A stretch of 64,000 bases of DNA from NCBI RefSeq assembly GCF_000425445.1, contig NZ_KE384378.1, positions 545,191 through 609,190 on the forward strand, in the 5' to 3' direction. This DNA comes from Flavobacterium denitrificans DSM 15936. GTDB taxonomy: Bacteria; Bacteroidota; Bacteroidia; Flavobacteriales; Flavobacteriaceae. Shown here piece by piece: positions 1 to 8,039 of the stretch (the first letter of the stretch is position 1; every line of letters begins with the position of its first letter). The notes under the pieces are model-generated. The model did no database searches and was not told where the DNA came from. It saw nothing but the letters and a program-made list of their open reading frames with translations. Position numbers and translations under genes: made by a program.

Positions 1-282
1 AGGCAACAAAAACAAAGGAATTGAACTTAAGATTAATAAACAGGAAAAAACAGGTTTTCCACCAAATTTATCGGTCAGAATTCCCATTGGCAATCGCATT
101 ACCGAGCCTGTTAAAACTGGGATTCCGAGCAACCATCCAATTTCGACGACACTCCATTCGAAAATACCTCGGTCGTTTAAAAAAGTTACCAATACCCCAT
201 TGAGCGTCCAACAGGCAAAACAGATTATAAAGGCTAACGTATTAAAAAAAAGAATGCGATGTGATTGGGAAAGGTCTGACAT
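1..282 (-). CDS. MFS transporter, NarK nitrate/nitrite type (5' part only)
   Basis: This is the first 94 codons of a gene that runs off the left window edge; the ATG complement lies at 280-282 and the frame stays open to base 1. The peptide starts MSDLSQSHRILFFNTLAFII and has a first membrane helix at about residues 10-35. It then has a short loop containing FLNDRG and a second hydrophobic stretch that ends in MRLPMGILTDKFGGK, the loop 2-3 signature of major facilitator proteins. The wording (WSVVEIGWLLGIPVLTGS) is what I know from NarK-type nitrate/nitrite carriers of Bacteroidota, so nitrate uptake is the likely role. It is transcribed divergently from the sulfur operon. The substrate is inferred from family resemblance only. 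Confidence 0.72.
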   Translation of the reverse strand, partial: MSDLSQSHRILFFNTLAFIICFACWTLNGVLVTFLNDRGIFEWSVVEIGWLLGIPVLTGSVMRLPMGILTDKFGGKPVFSCLLILSSIPLFLLP

Positions 283-1067
283 AGAAAAATAGTGTTAGAA
301 TTGTTACTTAAAAATTTAACCTATAAATCAATACTTCGGAAAACAAGTTACCGTTGTTTTCTGGTAAAAAACTAAAATTAGGAAAAAATTGATTAAAACA
401 CTAATAATAAATCAGATAACTGACAAAAGGTAATTATAAAATAACATTTCCTAGTTATTATAAATTGATATTAAAACCATTTTCAAGAAGTTTTGAAGCT
501 GTTTTTCATTCCGTTACGAACTTTTAGAAACAAAAAAATCAAAAAATCAAATGTAAAATACTACAATTTCATCTTTTTAATGAAATCCTTTTAACATTTT
601 CACGCTTTTACAAAAACAACACAAAACATTGAAAAACAGCAATTTACACAATAAACTATATTCCAAAAAAGGAAAATAACAAGAGTTTTTCAAAAATAAT
701 CGTCAATTTTTTTGGTTTTTATTATATTAAAATTAACTTTGTCTATAGGATTAGTAGAGTTTAAAATTATATTTGAAACTAAAAACACTATATTTTGAAA
801 ACAACCGAAAGCATATCGTATTACATTCTTCCTAAAAAATATACCTATAACAATTGTTGTTATATGTGCTTCTGTTGTTAATTCCTAACAATTACATATT
901 CGTTTTACAGATTGATTTCTACATCTAAAAAACGAAATCTAAATTTAACCTCAAGATTATTTTACTGAAAATACAACGATCTGATTGTTGCTTAACCAGC
1001 GGCAAAAGGTTTTTGATTATAACTATATTTTTAAAAAGAAAATGACTAACAACTAAAAAAAATCAAG
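283..1067. other. Long intergenic/leader region without a gene
   Basis: About 785 bases with no convincing coding frame, very AT-rich. They separate the divergent transporter gene from the sulfur operon. The right part holds a promoter-like sequence (711-741) and would be transcribed as a leader of roughly 320 nt before the Cys-rich peptide at 1068. A second perfect -7-like box (TATATTTG, 768-775) lacks a well-placed -33 element. Two small inverted repeats are visible: ATAACAA/TTGTTAT around 847-863, and TTGTTA-N5-TAACAA at 875-891. I see no function for the left part beyond promoter DNA for the transporter. Confidence 0.5.
711..741 (+). promoter_or_regulatory. Bacteroidota sigma-A type promoter for the sulfur operon
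   Basis: TTTG at 711-714, a 19-base spacer and TAACTTTG at 734-741 match the known Flavobacterium consensus (TTG/TTTG, 17-23 bases, TAnnTTTG) with ideal spacing. Transcription would start near 747-750, giving a leader of about 320 nt before the Cys-rich peptide. The start site is inferred. Confidence 0.5.
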
Positions 1068-1100
1068 ATGAAAAATATGCAAAGCTGTTGCTGTAAATAA
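1068..1100 (+). CDS. Cys-rich 10-residue leader peptide MKNMQSCCCK
   Basis: ATG at 1068 opens a 10-codon frame (MKNMQSCCCK) closed by TAA at 1098-1100. Three consecutive Cys codons (TGT TGC TGT, 1086-1094) sit just before the stop, as the regulatory codons do in amino-acid attenuator peptides. The next 30 bases fold into a strong hairpin, and the Cys codons themselves can pair with that hairpin's loop and right arm. The downstream operon carries sulfatases and cysteine synthase, so cysteine is the expected signal. The peptide itself probably has no function. A Shine-Dalgarno sequence is absent, as is normal in this phylum. A chance short frame cannot be excluded, but the run of three Cys codons placed here makes that unlikely. 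Confidence 0.6.
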   Translation: MKNMQSCCCK

Positions 1101-1131
1101 AAAAAGCCATTTCTGCGGCAACAGAAATGGC
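1085..1131 (+). promoter_or_regulatory. Candidate cysteine-responsive attenuator, two exclusive RNA structures
   Basis: Structure A is a perfect 10-bp hairpin, gccatttctg (1106-1115) with cagaaatggc (1122-1131), loop of six. Structure B pairs the Cys-codon region 1085-1095 with 1114-1124 over 11 bp, including two G-U pairs. The two share bases 1114-1115 and 1122-1124 and cannot coexist, so ribosome position on the Cys codons would choose between them. The base of structure A can also slip, because AAGCC (1104-1108) can pair with GGCTT (1134-1138). No U-run follows the hairpin, so it is not a simple intrinsic terminator. The output could be Rho access, RNA stability or a further structure in 1138-1232. 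Confidence 0.5.
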
Positions 1132-1232
1132 GAGGCTTAAAGAACATTTATCACTAAATCAAGGACATTATTAGAGGGTTGAAAATTCAACGCTCAGGGC
1201 GCCTTGTTAATTACTTAAACCATTACAAAGAA

Positions 1233-4200
1233 ATGAAAAATAATTTAAAGATATACTCTATATTATTTCTCCTGCTTCTGACGGCGGGAATTAATGCTCA
1301 AAATACAACTCCCCTCATTCAATCAAAACTTGACGGAACCGTGGTTGATGATGTTACAAATCAACCCATTATAGGCGCATCAGTAATTATTAAAGGTACA
1401 ACTCACGGAGTCCAGACTGATGCCGAAGGAAAATTTTATTTTCAAACAGGCCAAAAATTTCCTTATACTTTGATTGTATCCTACATAGGTTATAAAAAAG
1501 CCGAAGTTGTTGTAGATAAAAATCCTGTTATCATCAACTTAAAAGAAGAGCGTCAAGAATTAGACGAGCTTGTAGTTGTTGGATACGGATCTCAGAAAAG
1601 AAAAGATATTACAGGTTCTGTAGCATCTGTTCCAAAAGCCAATTTATCGCAAGTAACCTCATCGGCAGACAACCTGCTTCGCGGCGCCATTCCGGGTGTG
1701 GTAGTTACGCAAAGTTCAGGTCGTCCGGGAGCATCATCAAGTGTGCGCATTCGTGGAGGAAACTCAATTACTGCAGGTAATGAGCCCCTTTACGTATTAG
1801 ACGGTGTTTTAATTTATAATGACAATAATAATGGAACTGCCGGCGTGGCTTATGCGGGAGCATCAGTAAACGTACTTTCGACAATAAATCCAGCTGATAT
1901 TGAATCTATTGAAGTGTTGAAAGATGCCTCTGCTACTGCAATTTACGGATCAAGGGGTGCAAATGGAGTTGTCATTATTACGACAAAAAAGGGAACAAAA
2001 GGACAAGACAATATTTCATACCAAGGTTATTTTGGATTTCAAAACGTTTCAAAAAAATTACATTTAATGAATGCAAGCCAATGGGCAAGCTTGCGAAACG
2101 ATGTTCAAGCAAGCATTGGTCAGGCTCCTTCTTTTTCTGCTGATCAAATTGAAGCACTTAAAACTTCTGGTGGCTATGACTGGCAATCTGCCTTGTTTAG
2201 AACGGCTGCGCCTGTACAAAATCATCAATTGACTTTTTCTGGAGGCGATGAACGTTCAAGATATACAATTTCAGCAGGATATTTTGATCAGGACGGAATT
2301 GTAATTGCATCAGACTTTAAACGAATTTCCCTTCGCGCCAATTACGAAAGAAATTATTCCCAGAATTTCAAATTTGGCGTAAATGCAAATTATACCAATT
2401 CAATTTCAAATGGCGTTGGAACAAATGGAGGTGCAAGCGCAGGAAGACAACCAAATCCATTAGTTGTTGCATTGTATCAGCCACCAGTTGTGCCAATCAA
2501 AAATGAAGATGGAAGCTACAACTTAACCAATAATCCATATGCTACGGCAGTGAATGGCATTATTCCGAATCCGATTAATGATTTGGAAAACACTACAAAC
2601 GAAACCAAAATCAACAGAATTTTGACCAGTTTGTTTGGTGAATACAAAATAACCAAAAAATTGACTGCTAAAGTTGTAGTTAGCGGTGACGTAATCGATA
2701 CCAAACAAAATTATTACGCACCATCAACAACTACAACTGGGGCGGGAGTTAAAGGTTTGGCTTCTGTTGGTGATCGTCGTGTAAGCTCTGTTTTGAATGA
2801 AAACACATTGAATTACAACACAACCTTTGGTGAAAATCATAAATTCTCAGCTTTAGGGGGGTATACATTGCAATACACAAAAGGCGAAGTGGTAAACGCT
2901 GGAGCACAAACATTTGTGAACGACGCTAATACTTATAATGCATTACAAGATGGTATTCCGGTAAAACCTTATAGCGATGCCTTTGAAAGTGTTTTAAAAT
3001 CGTGGTTAGCGAGAGTAAATTATTCGTATAGAGGAAAATATAATTTTACGCTTTCAGGCCGTGCGGATGGTTCTTCAAGGTTTGGTTCAGAATCACTTTG
3101 GGGTTATTTTCCATCAGCAGGATTCTCTTGGAACATTACCGACGAAGACTTTGCCAAAAACATCAAAGGCGTAACCGAAGCCAAATTAAGACTTACAGCT
3201 GGAACAACCGGAAACCAAGAGATTGGAAATTACCTTTCGCTTGCTTCGATGGGTTCTGTAAATTATTCTTTTGGAGGAACAACTTACACTGGTTTAGCCC
3301 CTACTCGACTAGCAAATCCAGATTTGAAATGGGAAAAAACAAATCAGTACAACATTGGTTTAGATTTATCATTATTGGACAGAAAAATCAATTTTGTTTT
3401 TGATGTGTATTACAAACAGACTAAAGATTTGCTAATCAACGTTCCAGTACCATTGACTTCTGGGTATGCGACTGTTCTTCAAAACATTGGAGGTGTTGAA
3501 AATAAAGGTCTCGAAATTGGTTTGATTACTGAAAACATCAAAACAGAAAATTTCGCTTGGAATTCGAACTTGGTTTTCTCAACCAACAAAAATAAAGTTA
3601 CAGCAATCGGAAATGGCGTAGAACAATTTTTCCCTGTAGTTCCAAACGGTTCTTTGCTACAGCAACAACCTGTAATAGTAAAAGTTGGTTTGCCTCTTGG
3701 AACGTTCTGGGGATATCGAACAAACGGAATTTTCCAAACGCAAGAAGAAGTTAATACACAACCCAAAATCAACAGTTTAGCCAACACAAAAGTGGGAGAC
3801 AGAAGATATGTTGATACAAATGGAGATGGCGTAATTACAGCCTTGGACAAAGGAAACCTTGGAACATCTCAGCCAAAATTCGTTGGAAGTTTCAGCAACA
3901 CAATTTCATATAACGACTTTGATCTGAATTTCTCTTTTCAAGGCGCTTACGGCGGAAAAATATTCAACGCTTTGAATCAGCAATTAGAGATTTCAACTCT
4001 TGGAACAAACGCTGCTGAAACTTTAGTAGACAGATGGACGCCAACAAATCCGAGCAATGAAATTCCGAGAGCCTCAAGTTCACCATTAGGAATTGTTTCT
4101 GAAAGATATGTAGAAGATGCTTCTTTCTTAAGATTGAAATTAATTACTCTTGGCTACACATTACCAAAAAGCGTTTCAAAAAAACTGGGAACAAAAAGTG

Positions 4201-4364
4201 TGAAATTTTACATCTCAGCAGAAAATTTAATTACATGGACAAAATACACTGGCTATGATCCAGAAGTAAGTTCATACGAGCAAAACAACTTGTATCCGGG
4301 AATTGACTTTGGTGCTTATCCAAACACAAAAACGTTCATCTCGGGCCTAAACGTAACTTTTTAA
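1233..4364 (+). CDS. SusC-like TonB-dependent outer-membrane transporter (sulfur operon)
   Basis: 1043 residues, starting at the ATG at 1233. A TTG further upstream (1179) is in frame but would precede the signal peptide with 18 odd residues. The signal peptide MKNNLKIYSILFLLLLTAGINA is followed by a carboxypeptidase-regulatory-like beta domain (about 35-110), the SusC hallmark ELVVVGYGSQKR, a plug with RIRGGNSI and EPLYVLDGV, and a barrel ending in an aromatic residue (LNVTF). It should form a lidded outer-membrane channel with the SusD lipoprotein encoded 16 bases downstream. The neighbours are sulfatases and cysteine synthase rather than glycoside hydrolases, so the likely cargo is an organosulfate taken up for sulfur. 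The substrate is inferred. Confidence 0.9.
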   Translation: MKNNLKIYSILFLLLLTAGINAQNTTPLIQSKLDGTVVDDVTNQPIIGASVIIKGTTHGVQTDAEGKFYFQTGQKFPYTLIVSYIGYKKAEVVVDKNPVIINLKEERQELDELVVVGYGSQKRKDITGSVASVPKANLSQVTSSADNLLRGAIPGVVVTQSSGRPGASSSVRIRGGNSITAGNEPLYVLDGVLIYNDNNNGTAGVAYAGASVNVLSTINPADIESIEVLKDASATAIYGSRGANGVVIITTKKGTKGQDNISYQGYFGFQNVSKKLHLMNASQWASLRNDVQASIGQAPSFSADQIEALKTSGGYDWQSALFRTAAPVQNHQLTFSGGDERSRYTISAGYFDQDGIVIASDFKRISLRANYERNYSQNFKFGVNANYTNSISNGVGTNGGASAGRQPNPLVVALYQPPVVPIKNEDGSYNLTNNPYATAVNGIIPNPINDLENTTNETKINRILTSLFGEYKITKKLTAKVVVSGDVIDTKQNYYAPSTTTTGAGVKGLASVGDRRVSSVLNENTLNYNTTFGENHKFSALGGYTLQYTKGEVVNAGAQTFVNDANTYNALQDGIPVKPYSDAFESVLKSWLARVNYSYRGKYNFTLSGRADGSSRFGSESLWGYFPSAGFSWNITDEDFAKNIKGVTEAKLRLTAGTTGNQEIGNYLSLASMGSVNYSFGGTTYTGLAPTRLANPDLKWEKTNQYNIGLDLSLLDRKINFVFDVYYKQTKDLLINVPVPLTSGYATVLQNIGGVENKGLEIGLITENIKTENFAWNSNLVFSTNKNKVTAIGNGVEQFFPVVPNGSLLQQQPVIVKVGLPLGTFWGYRTNGIFQTQEEVNTQPKINSLANTKVGDRRYVDTNGDGVITALDKGNLGTSQPKFVGSFSNTISYNDFDLNFSFQGAYGGKIFNALNQQLEISTLGTNAAETLVDRWTPTNPSNEIPRASSSPLGIVSERYVEDASFLRLKLITLGYTLPKSVSKKLGTKSVKFYISAENLITWTKYTGYDPEVSSYEQNNLYPGIDFGAYPNTKTFISGLNVTF

Positions 4365-4380
4365 GTAAAAAAAATATAAA

Positions 4381-5853
4381 ATGAAAAAGATCATTATAAC
4401 ATTCTTATTAAGTGCCGGACTATTAGTATCGTGCACAGATTTAGAGGTAACCCCTACCTCTTTTGTAACCGAAGACAATTATTTCAAAACACAAGACGAT
4501 GCCGTTGCTAGCGTTACTGCAGTTTATGCTTCATTGAGCTTAGATCCAGGCGAGCAAAGTTTATTTGGGAGAAACTTATATTTCTTAACCGATATGGCTA
4601 CAGACTATGCGGCCGCAGGAGTTTCGGCAACTAACCCTCAAGTTAGAGCGTTGAGCAGTTTGACACATGATGCAACTTCAGACCGTGTGCAAGTGGCTTG
4701 GAGACAAATTTATGCTGGTATTAACAGAGCAAACGTAGCGATTGACAATGTTCCTAAAGTTGCCGGAACAGAAGCAGTAAAAAGCAGATTGATTTTGGAA
4801 GCTAAATTCATTAGAGGATTATTGTATTTTCAAGCTGTTCGTCTTTGGGGAGGTGTGCCAATTGTTTTGCACGAGCCAACTTCTATTCAGTTAGAAAGCT
4901 TAAAATCAAAAAGAGCAACGGTTGAAGAAGTTTACGCACAAATTATTTCAGATTTAAAAGATGCTGAAGGTCTGCCTAAAACGTACCCAGCAACCGATGC
5001 TGGCCGTGCAACATCTGGTGCTGCAAAAGCAATTTTGACAAAAGTTTATCTAACAAGAAAAGACTGGCCGAATGCGATTACAAAAGCTAAAGAAGTGATT
5101 AACGGTGGCTACGGTTATGCTTTGTTCGAAACTTTTCAAGATATCTTCACAAAAACAAAAAAGAACGGAAAAGAACATATTTTCTCTGTTCAATTTGAGC
5201 CTAATCAAGCTGGAAATGGTTCAAGCGGAAGCACTTTTCAAGCCACTTCATTTACAGGATTTACGGCGACTGAACCTGCTGATATCATTTCTGATGTAGC
5301 CTTGTTTTATGACATTTACGCAGCGGGAGATACCCGAAGAGATGTAAGTTACGGCAAACAATTGCTGAATCCTGCAACTGGAACTTTGTACACTTTTCCT
5401 AAACCAATTTTTAGAAAATACTTGGATGTAACCAATTTAGCAACTCCTGCAAACGTGGCAATCAACTTTCCTGTAATTCGTTATGCTGACATTTTATTGT
5501 CTTTGGCGGAAGCAATAAATGAACAAGGCGGACCAACTGCAGAAGCTTACGAATTAATCAATCAAGTTCGAAGAAGAGCTTTTGCCAAACCAATTACAAC
5601 ACCAGATCCAACAGTAGATTTAATTGGATTGACACAAACCACTTTTAGAGCCGCAATTCAGGAAGAACGCAAAAAAGAATTTGTTCAGGAAGGACAAAGA
5701 TGGTTTGACTTAGTGCGCTGGGGAACTTTGGTTACCGAAGTAAAAAAAGTAACAGCTAAAAATTCAGTTTCAGAAAGAAATAATCTGTATCCGATTCCGC
5801 AGAGCGAAAGAAATATTGATCCAGTTGGTTTACCACAAAACCCTGGCTATTAA
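4381..5853 (+). CDS. SusD/RagB-like nutrient-binding lipoprotein
   Basis: 490 residues. A lipoprotein signal peptide (MKKIIITFLLSAGLLVSC) places the acylated Cys at residue 18. The N-terminal SusD region has the TPR-like helices typical of the family (AWRQIYAGINRANVAIDNV, and AKFIRGLLYFQAVRLWGG at about 140-157). The C-terminus carries the family blocks IRYADILLSLAEAINEQGG and EERKKEFVQEGQRWFDLVRW, and ends in NPGY. It acts at the cell surface as the lid of the SusC channel encoded just upstream, and the two are clearly co-transcribed. Length and motifs are normal for the family; the ligand, probably a sulfate ester, is inferred from context. Confidence 0.9.
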   Translation: MKKIIITFLLSAGLLVSCTDLEVTPTSFVTEDNYFKTQDDAVASVTAVYASLSLDPGEQSLFGRNLYFLTDMATDYAAAGVSATNPQVRALSSLTHDATSDRVQVAWRQIYAGINRANVAIDNVPKVAGTEAVKSRLILEAKFIRGLLYFQAVRLWGGVPIVLHEPTSIQLESLKSKRATVEEVYAQIISDLKDAEGLPKTYPATDAGRATSGAAKAILTKVYLTRKDWPNAITKAKEVINGGYGYALFETFQDIFTKTKKNGKEHIFSVQFEPNQAGNGSSGSTFQATSFTGFTATEPADIISDVALFYDIYAAGDTRRDVSYGKQLLNPATGTLYTFPKPIFRKYLDVTNLATPANVAINFPVIRYADILLSLAEAINEQGGPTAEAYELINQVRRRAFAKPITTPDPTVDLIGLTQTTFRAAIQEERKKEFVQEGQRWFDLVRWGTLVTEVKKVTAKNSVSERNNLYPIPQSERNIDPVGLPQNPGY

Positions 5854-5883
5854 TTAAAAACCTTAACTAATAAACTATAGAAA

Positions 5884-7800
5884 ATGAAAAATTTAAATTT
5901 TAATACTGCTTTCAAAAGCCCTAAAAAAGGGCTTTTGATTACTGCTATCCTAATTGTTCAATTAGGATTAGCTCAAGAGAAACAAGAATTCAAAGGCACA
6001 ATTGGAAAAACTTTAGCCGATTCAAAAGAATATTGGCCTGAGCCTGTAACTGCTCCAAAAGGCGCTCCAAATATTGTTTGGATTCTATTAGACGATGTGG
6101 GGTTTGGAGCATCAAGCGCTTTTGGAGGCTTGATCAATACACCAACTTTTGAAAATTTAGCAAACAATGGTTTGCGTTATACTAATTTCCATACAACAGC
6201 AATTTGTGCTCCAACTCGCGCGGCTTTACTGACAGGAAGAAACTCAGGAAGAGTTCACGTAAGCGGGTTTTCGCATACTATTTTATCAGCTGGTTTTCCT
6301 GGTTGGGACGGAAGAATTCCTTCGGATAAAGGAACAATTGCAGAGATTTTACGTGAGAACGGTTACAATACTTTTGCAGTTGGAAAATATGGCGTTACAC
6401 CAGATGAAGAAGCATCAGATGCAGGTCCGTTTGACAGATGGCCTACTGGAAAAGGTTTTGATCATTTCTATGGATTCTTAGGTTCCCAAACCGATCAATA
6501 CAATCCTGATTTAGTAGAAGATCAAGTGCATATCAAACCAGACGGACGCCATTTGAACGAATTGATTACAGACAAAGCGATCAGCTATATTCAAAAACAA
6601 CAAAAAGCGGCACCTGGAAAACCATTTTTCTTGTATTATGCGCCGGGAGCGGTTCACGCACCTCATCAAGTTGCTGAAAAATGGAGTGATCAATACAAAG
6701 GTAAATTTGACGAAGGTTATGATGTTTACCGCGAAAAAGTTTTGGCAAACCAAAAGAAATTAGGGGTATTTCCACAAAACGCTGTACTTCCAGAACGCAA
6801 TCCGCTGATTACAGAATGGAAAAAACTTAGTCCAGATCAAAAGAAAGTATATGCGAGGTTTATGGAAGTTTATGCCGGATTCTTGACGTATACAGATTAT
6901 GAAATTGGAAGAGTCGTTGACTATTTAAAGCAAAGCGGTCAACTTGACAATACTTTGATTTTTGTTGCCATTGGTGATAATGGAGCGAGCAAGGAAGGAA
7001 CTTTGCAAGGAACAATCAACCAAAGTTTGTTTTCTCAAGGAACATCTGACGAGCAAAATCTTCAAAGCAACTTGAATAATATTGGCGAGATTGGAACTGC
7101 AAAAGGTTTGAATACCAATTATCCTTTAGGATGGGCTCAGGCAACAAATGTTCCGTTCAAAAATTGGAAACAAGATGCACAATCTGAAGGCGGGACTCGC
7201 AACCCTCTGATTGTTTTTTATCCAAACGGAATTAAGGACAAAGGCGGCATCAGAAACCAATACAGCCACGTAACCGATCTTTTGCCAACCACTTTGGATA
7301 TTGTGGGAATCAAAGCGCCAGAATACATCAAAAATATCAAACAAGATATTATTCAAGGTTCGACTTTTAAAGCTTCTTTAGACAATCCAAAAGCGGAATC
7401 ATTGCATAAAGTACAATACTATTACATCTTTGGAAACAGAGCGATTTACAAAGATGGATGGAAAGCCGGAGCGGCGCATTTGCCAGATTCATTTGCAGTG
7501 AAAAAATCTTTGGGAAGCAATCAAAAACCAGCTGAAAGCAATTTTGATGCTGATGTTTGGGAACTTTACAACCTAAACGAAGATTTCAACGAACGCAATA
7601 ACTTGGCAGCAAAATATCCTGAAAAATTAGCTGAGCTTAAAAAACTGTTTGATGAACAAGCCAAAGAAAACAATGTTTATCCATTGATCGACTGGCAAGA
7701 TGTTTACAACAGAAGAATCCACAACACGGGAGCTGATAAAAACAAAACTGTTTCAGACTTAATCAAACAGGCCACAAAACCTGGGGGAAGCTCAAATTAA
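5884..7800 (+). CDS. Arylsulfatase, type I formylglycine sulfatase
   Basis: 638 residues with a signal peptide ending near residue 30 (VQLGLAQ), so periplasmic or exported. The sulfatase signature C-A-P-T-R-A-A-L-L-T-G-R starts at Cys108, the residue converted to formylglycine in active enzymes. Metal-site acidic residues appear in WILLDDVGFG (about 67-76) and IGDNGASKEG. Long insertions make it larger than many sulfatases, resembling the AtsA-like group. It should hydrolyse sulfate esters imported by the SusC/SusD pair. No formylglycine-generating enzyme lies in the window, so maturation must depend on one encoded elsewhere. A strong hairpin occupies codons 11-18 and is listed separately. 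Confidence 0.88.
   Translation: MKNLNFNTAFKSPKKGLLITAILIVQLGLAQEKQEFKGTIGKTLADSKEYWPEPVTAPKGAPNIVWILLDDVGFGASSAFGGLINTPTFENLANNGLRYTNFHTTAICAPTRAALLTGRNSGRVHVSGFSHTILSAGFPGWDGRIPSDKGTIAEILRENGYNTFAVGKYGVTPDEEASDAGPFDRWPTGKGFDHFYGFLGSQTDQYNPDLVEDQVHIKPDGRHLNELITDKAISYIQKQQKAAPGKPFFLYYAPGAVHAPHQVAEKWSDQYKGKFDEGYDVYREKVLANQKKLGVFPQNAVLPERNPLITEWKKLSPDQKKVYARFMEVYAGFLTYTDYEIGRVVDYLKQSGQLDNTLIFVAIGDNGASKEGTLQGTINQSLFSQGTSDEQNLQSNLNNIGEIGTAKGLNTNYPLGWAQATNVPFKNWKQDAQSEGGTRNPLIVFYPNGIKDKGGIRNQYSHVTDLLPTTLDIVGIKAPEYIKNIKQDIIQGSTFKASLDNPKAESLHKVQYYYIFGNRAIYKDGWKAGAAHLPDSFAVKKSLGSNQKPAESNFDADVWELYNLNEDFNERNNLAAKYPEKLAELKKLFDEQAKENNVYPLIDWQDVYNRRIHNTGADKNKTVSDLIKQATKPGGSSN
5913..5937 (+). other. Terminator-like hairpin inside the 5' coding part of the arylsulfatase
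   Basis: CAAAAGCCC (5913-5921) and GGGCTTTTG (5929-5937) form a perfect 9-bp stem with a 7-base loop within the signal-peptide codons (K-S-P-K-K-G-L-L). GC-rich at the top and ending in TTTTG, it looks like a weak intrinsic terminator or an mRNA-stability element. It could lower sulfatase expression relative to susCD. The structure is seen; the role is inferred. Confidence 0.45.
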
Positions 7801-7818
7801 ATAATTCACATAACCTCC

Positions 7819-7891
7819 AAGGTTTTCAAAACCTTGTAGGTTTCAAATCACAAAACATTAAAAACAATACCTACAAGGTTTTGAAAACCTT
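7819..7891. repeat. Inverted repeat of the ACCTACAAGGTTTTGAAAACCTT family
   Basis: A 23-base arm at 7819-7841 is the exact reverse complement of 7869-7891. Each arm is itself nearly palindromic (AAGGTTTT-C-AAAACCTT). The element lies between the sulfatase and the 39-codon gene, inside the operon. From memory, this sequence is a common dispersed palindrome in flavobacterial genomes. In RNA it would form either one long hairpin or two small ones, and could protect the upstream mRNA from 3' decay. Confidence 0.75.
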
Positions 7892-7913
7892 ACAGGATAA
7901 AAAACGAAGAATT

Positions 7914-8033
7914 ATGAAACGAGTAGATTACGAAATCATCGGAAAAAAAATCATCGTAGGCGCGATCGTTTTTTTAGTCCCGCTGGTAATTCTGGCAGGA
8001 GGTCTAGCAATAATTAATCAATTTTTAAAATAA
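7914..8033 (+). CDS. 39-residue single-pass membrane protein
   Basis: The frame MKRVDYEIIGKKIIVGAIVF continues with LVPLVILAGGLAIINQFLK. It has a short charged N-terminus, one hydrophobic segment from about residue 13 to 35, and a Lys end. It begins 22 bases after the inverted repeat and ends six bases before the next gene, so it is fitted neatly into the operon. I do not recognise the family. Its position directly before an integral membrane hydroxylase suggests a small partner or assembly subunit of that enzyme, but that is only context. A real coding gene is supported by the tight spacing and the clean charge/hydrophobic pattern. Confidence 0.6.
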   Translation: MKRVDYEIIGKKIIVGAIVFLVPLVILAGGLAIINQFLK

Positions 8034-8039
8034 GAAATC

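Noticed and set aside
1106..1131. The leader hairpin as an ordinary intrinsic terminator
   Set aside because: No U-run follows the right arm (GAGGCTTAAAG), so a terminator call is not supported.
1179..1232. In-frame TTG giving a longer SusC (18 extra residues)
   Set aside because: The extra residues lie before a complete signal peptide and there is a normal ATG at 1233.
3098..3850. Other-frame open stretches within the first susC
   Set aside because: They overlap a highly convincing TonB-dependent transporter frame and show no family motif.
6511..7356. Minus-strand open frames within the arylsulfatase
   Set aside because: Shadows of the sulfatase gene; no motif, no start context.
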